From an uncultured Lachnospiraceae bacterium (lineage in GTDB: Bacteria; Bacillota; Clostridia; Lachnospirales; Lachnospiraceae): DNA of 6,441 nucleotides. The translations under genes were made by a program, and so were the position numbers. Under the pieces are notes generated by a model. That model saw only the letters and a list, made by a program, of their open reading frames with translations. It did no database searches and was not told where the DNA came from. Below, piece by piece: positions 6,347 to 6,441 of the stretch (its first letter is position 1; every line of letters begins with the position of its first letter). The DNA lies in the NCBI GenBank assembly GCA_945492935.1, contig CALYVE010000103.1, forward strand, positions 1 to 6,441, given 5' to 3'.

Positions 6347-6374
6347 AATATAAACAACTATACCAATAAGTTAA
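6347..6374 (-). promoter_or_regulatory. Possible internal promoter ahead of parB
   Basis: On the minus strand TTAACT (6369-6374), a 16-bp spacer and TATATT (6347-6352) fit a sigma-A promoter, with a start near 6340, just upstream of the parB ribosome binding site. The -35 matches 4 of 6 bases and the region is A+T-rich, where such matches arise easily. parB may simply be expressed from the parA promoter. Confidence 0.3.
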
Positions 6375-6380
6375 TATTGG
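6363..6380. repeat. Short inverted repeat in the parA-parB gap
   Basis: CCAATA (6363-6368) and TATTGG (6375-6380) are exact complements around a six-base centre. The stem is short, A+T-rich and has no T-run behind it, so it is not a convincing terminator. It overlaps the -35 of the possible parB promoter and could be a binding site or a weak hairpin. Confidence 0.3.
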
Positions 6381-6388
6381 AAAATGTT

Positions 6389-6441
6389 TTACAAATCAGC
6401 ATACAACTTGTTTTTGATTACCTCTGCAGCAAGATCTCTGT
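6389..6441 (-). CDS. parA: C-terminal end of probable ParA (Soj) partition ATPase, partial
   Basis: An open frame enters from the right edge and ends at TAA (6389-6391), encoding RDLAAEVIKNKLYADL. A tail of the form Y-x-DLA-x-EV is what Soj/ParA proteins of Firmicutes usually end with, and parA normally lies directly upstream of parB in the same direction. ParA is the Walker-type ATPase that moves ParB-parS complexes over the nucleoid and, in Bacillus, modulates DnaA. Only 16 codons plus the stop can be read, so the call leans on gene order; none of the ATPase motifs is in the window. The gap to the parB start is 68 bp. Confidence 0.65.
   Translation of the reverse strand, partial: RDLAAEVIKNKLYADL

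Overview
This window looks like an origin-proximal piece of a Firmicutes chromosome, most likely a clostridial (Lachnospiraceae-type) genome. The basis is the A+T-rich, strong Shine-Dalgarno style of the genes and a leftward cluster parA(end)-parB-DUF4446-serS-DUF3881, an arrangement familiar from Clostridia near oriC. The taxonomic call is an inference; no rRNA or other phylogenetic marker is present apart from serS and parB.

Layout. Positions 1-116 hold a compact intergenic region with two well-formed sigma-A-type promoters back to back. One fires right into a MATE efflux transporter (117-1442). The other fires left into a gene outside the window. A partial palindrome covers the -10 to +1 part of the leftward promoter. 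A 168-bp gap (1443-1610) follows, with a direct decamer repeat, a short palindrome and a possible promoter. It leads to a ROK-family sugar kinase (1611-2573) that lacks the usual zinc-binding motif. A strong hairpin at 2581-2606 ends the rightward block and, with T-rich flanks on both strands, probably also ends the leftward block.

The right 60% is a tight leftward operon: the last 17 codons of a probable parA (6389-6441), parB (5397-6320), a membrane-anchored DUF4446 protein (4814-5380), seryl-tRNA synthetase (3518-4795) and a DUF3881-type protein (2625-3500). From parB onward the gaps are only 16, 18 and 17 bp, each holding just a ribosome binding site, so chromosome partition, an uncharacterised membrane protein, tRNA-Ser charging and an uncharacterised cytoplasmic protein are probably co-expressed. 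If oriC lies to the right, as parAB orientation suggests, the operon is co-directional with replication and the MATE and ROK genes are head-on.

I see no mobile element, CRISPR array, tRNA/rRNA gene or pseudogene. No clearly novel system is evident. The points most worth a second look are the divergent promoter with its palindrome, the non-canonical SerRS motif loops, the zinc-less ROK kinase, the two conserved but uncharacterised proteins in the parB-serS operon, and an inverted repeat inside parB that contains a parS-like half-site.
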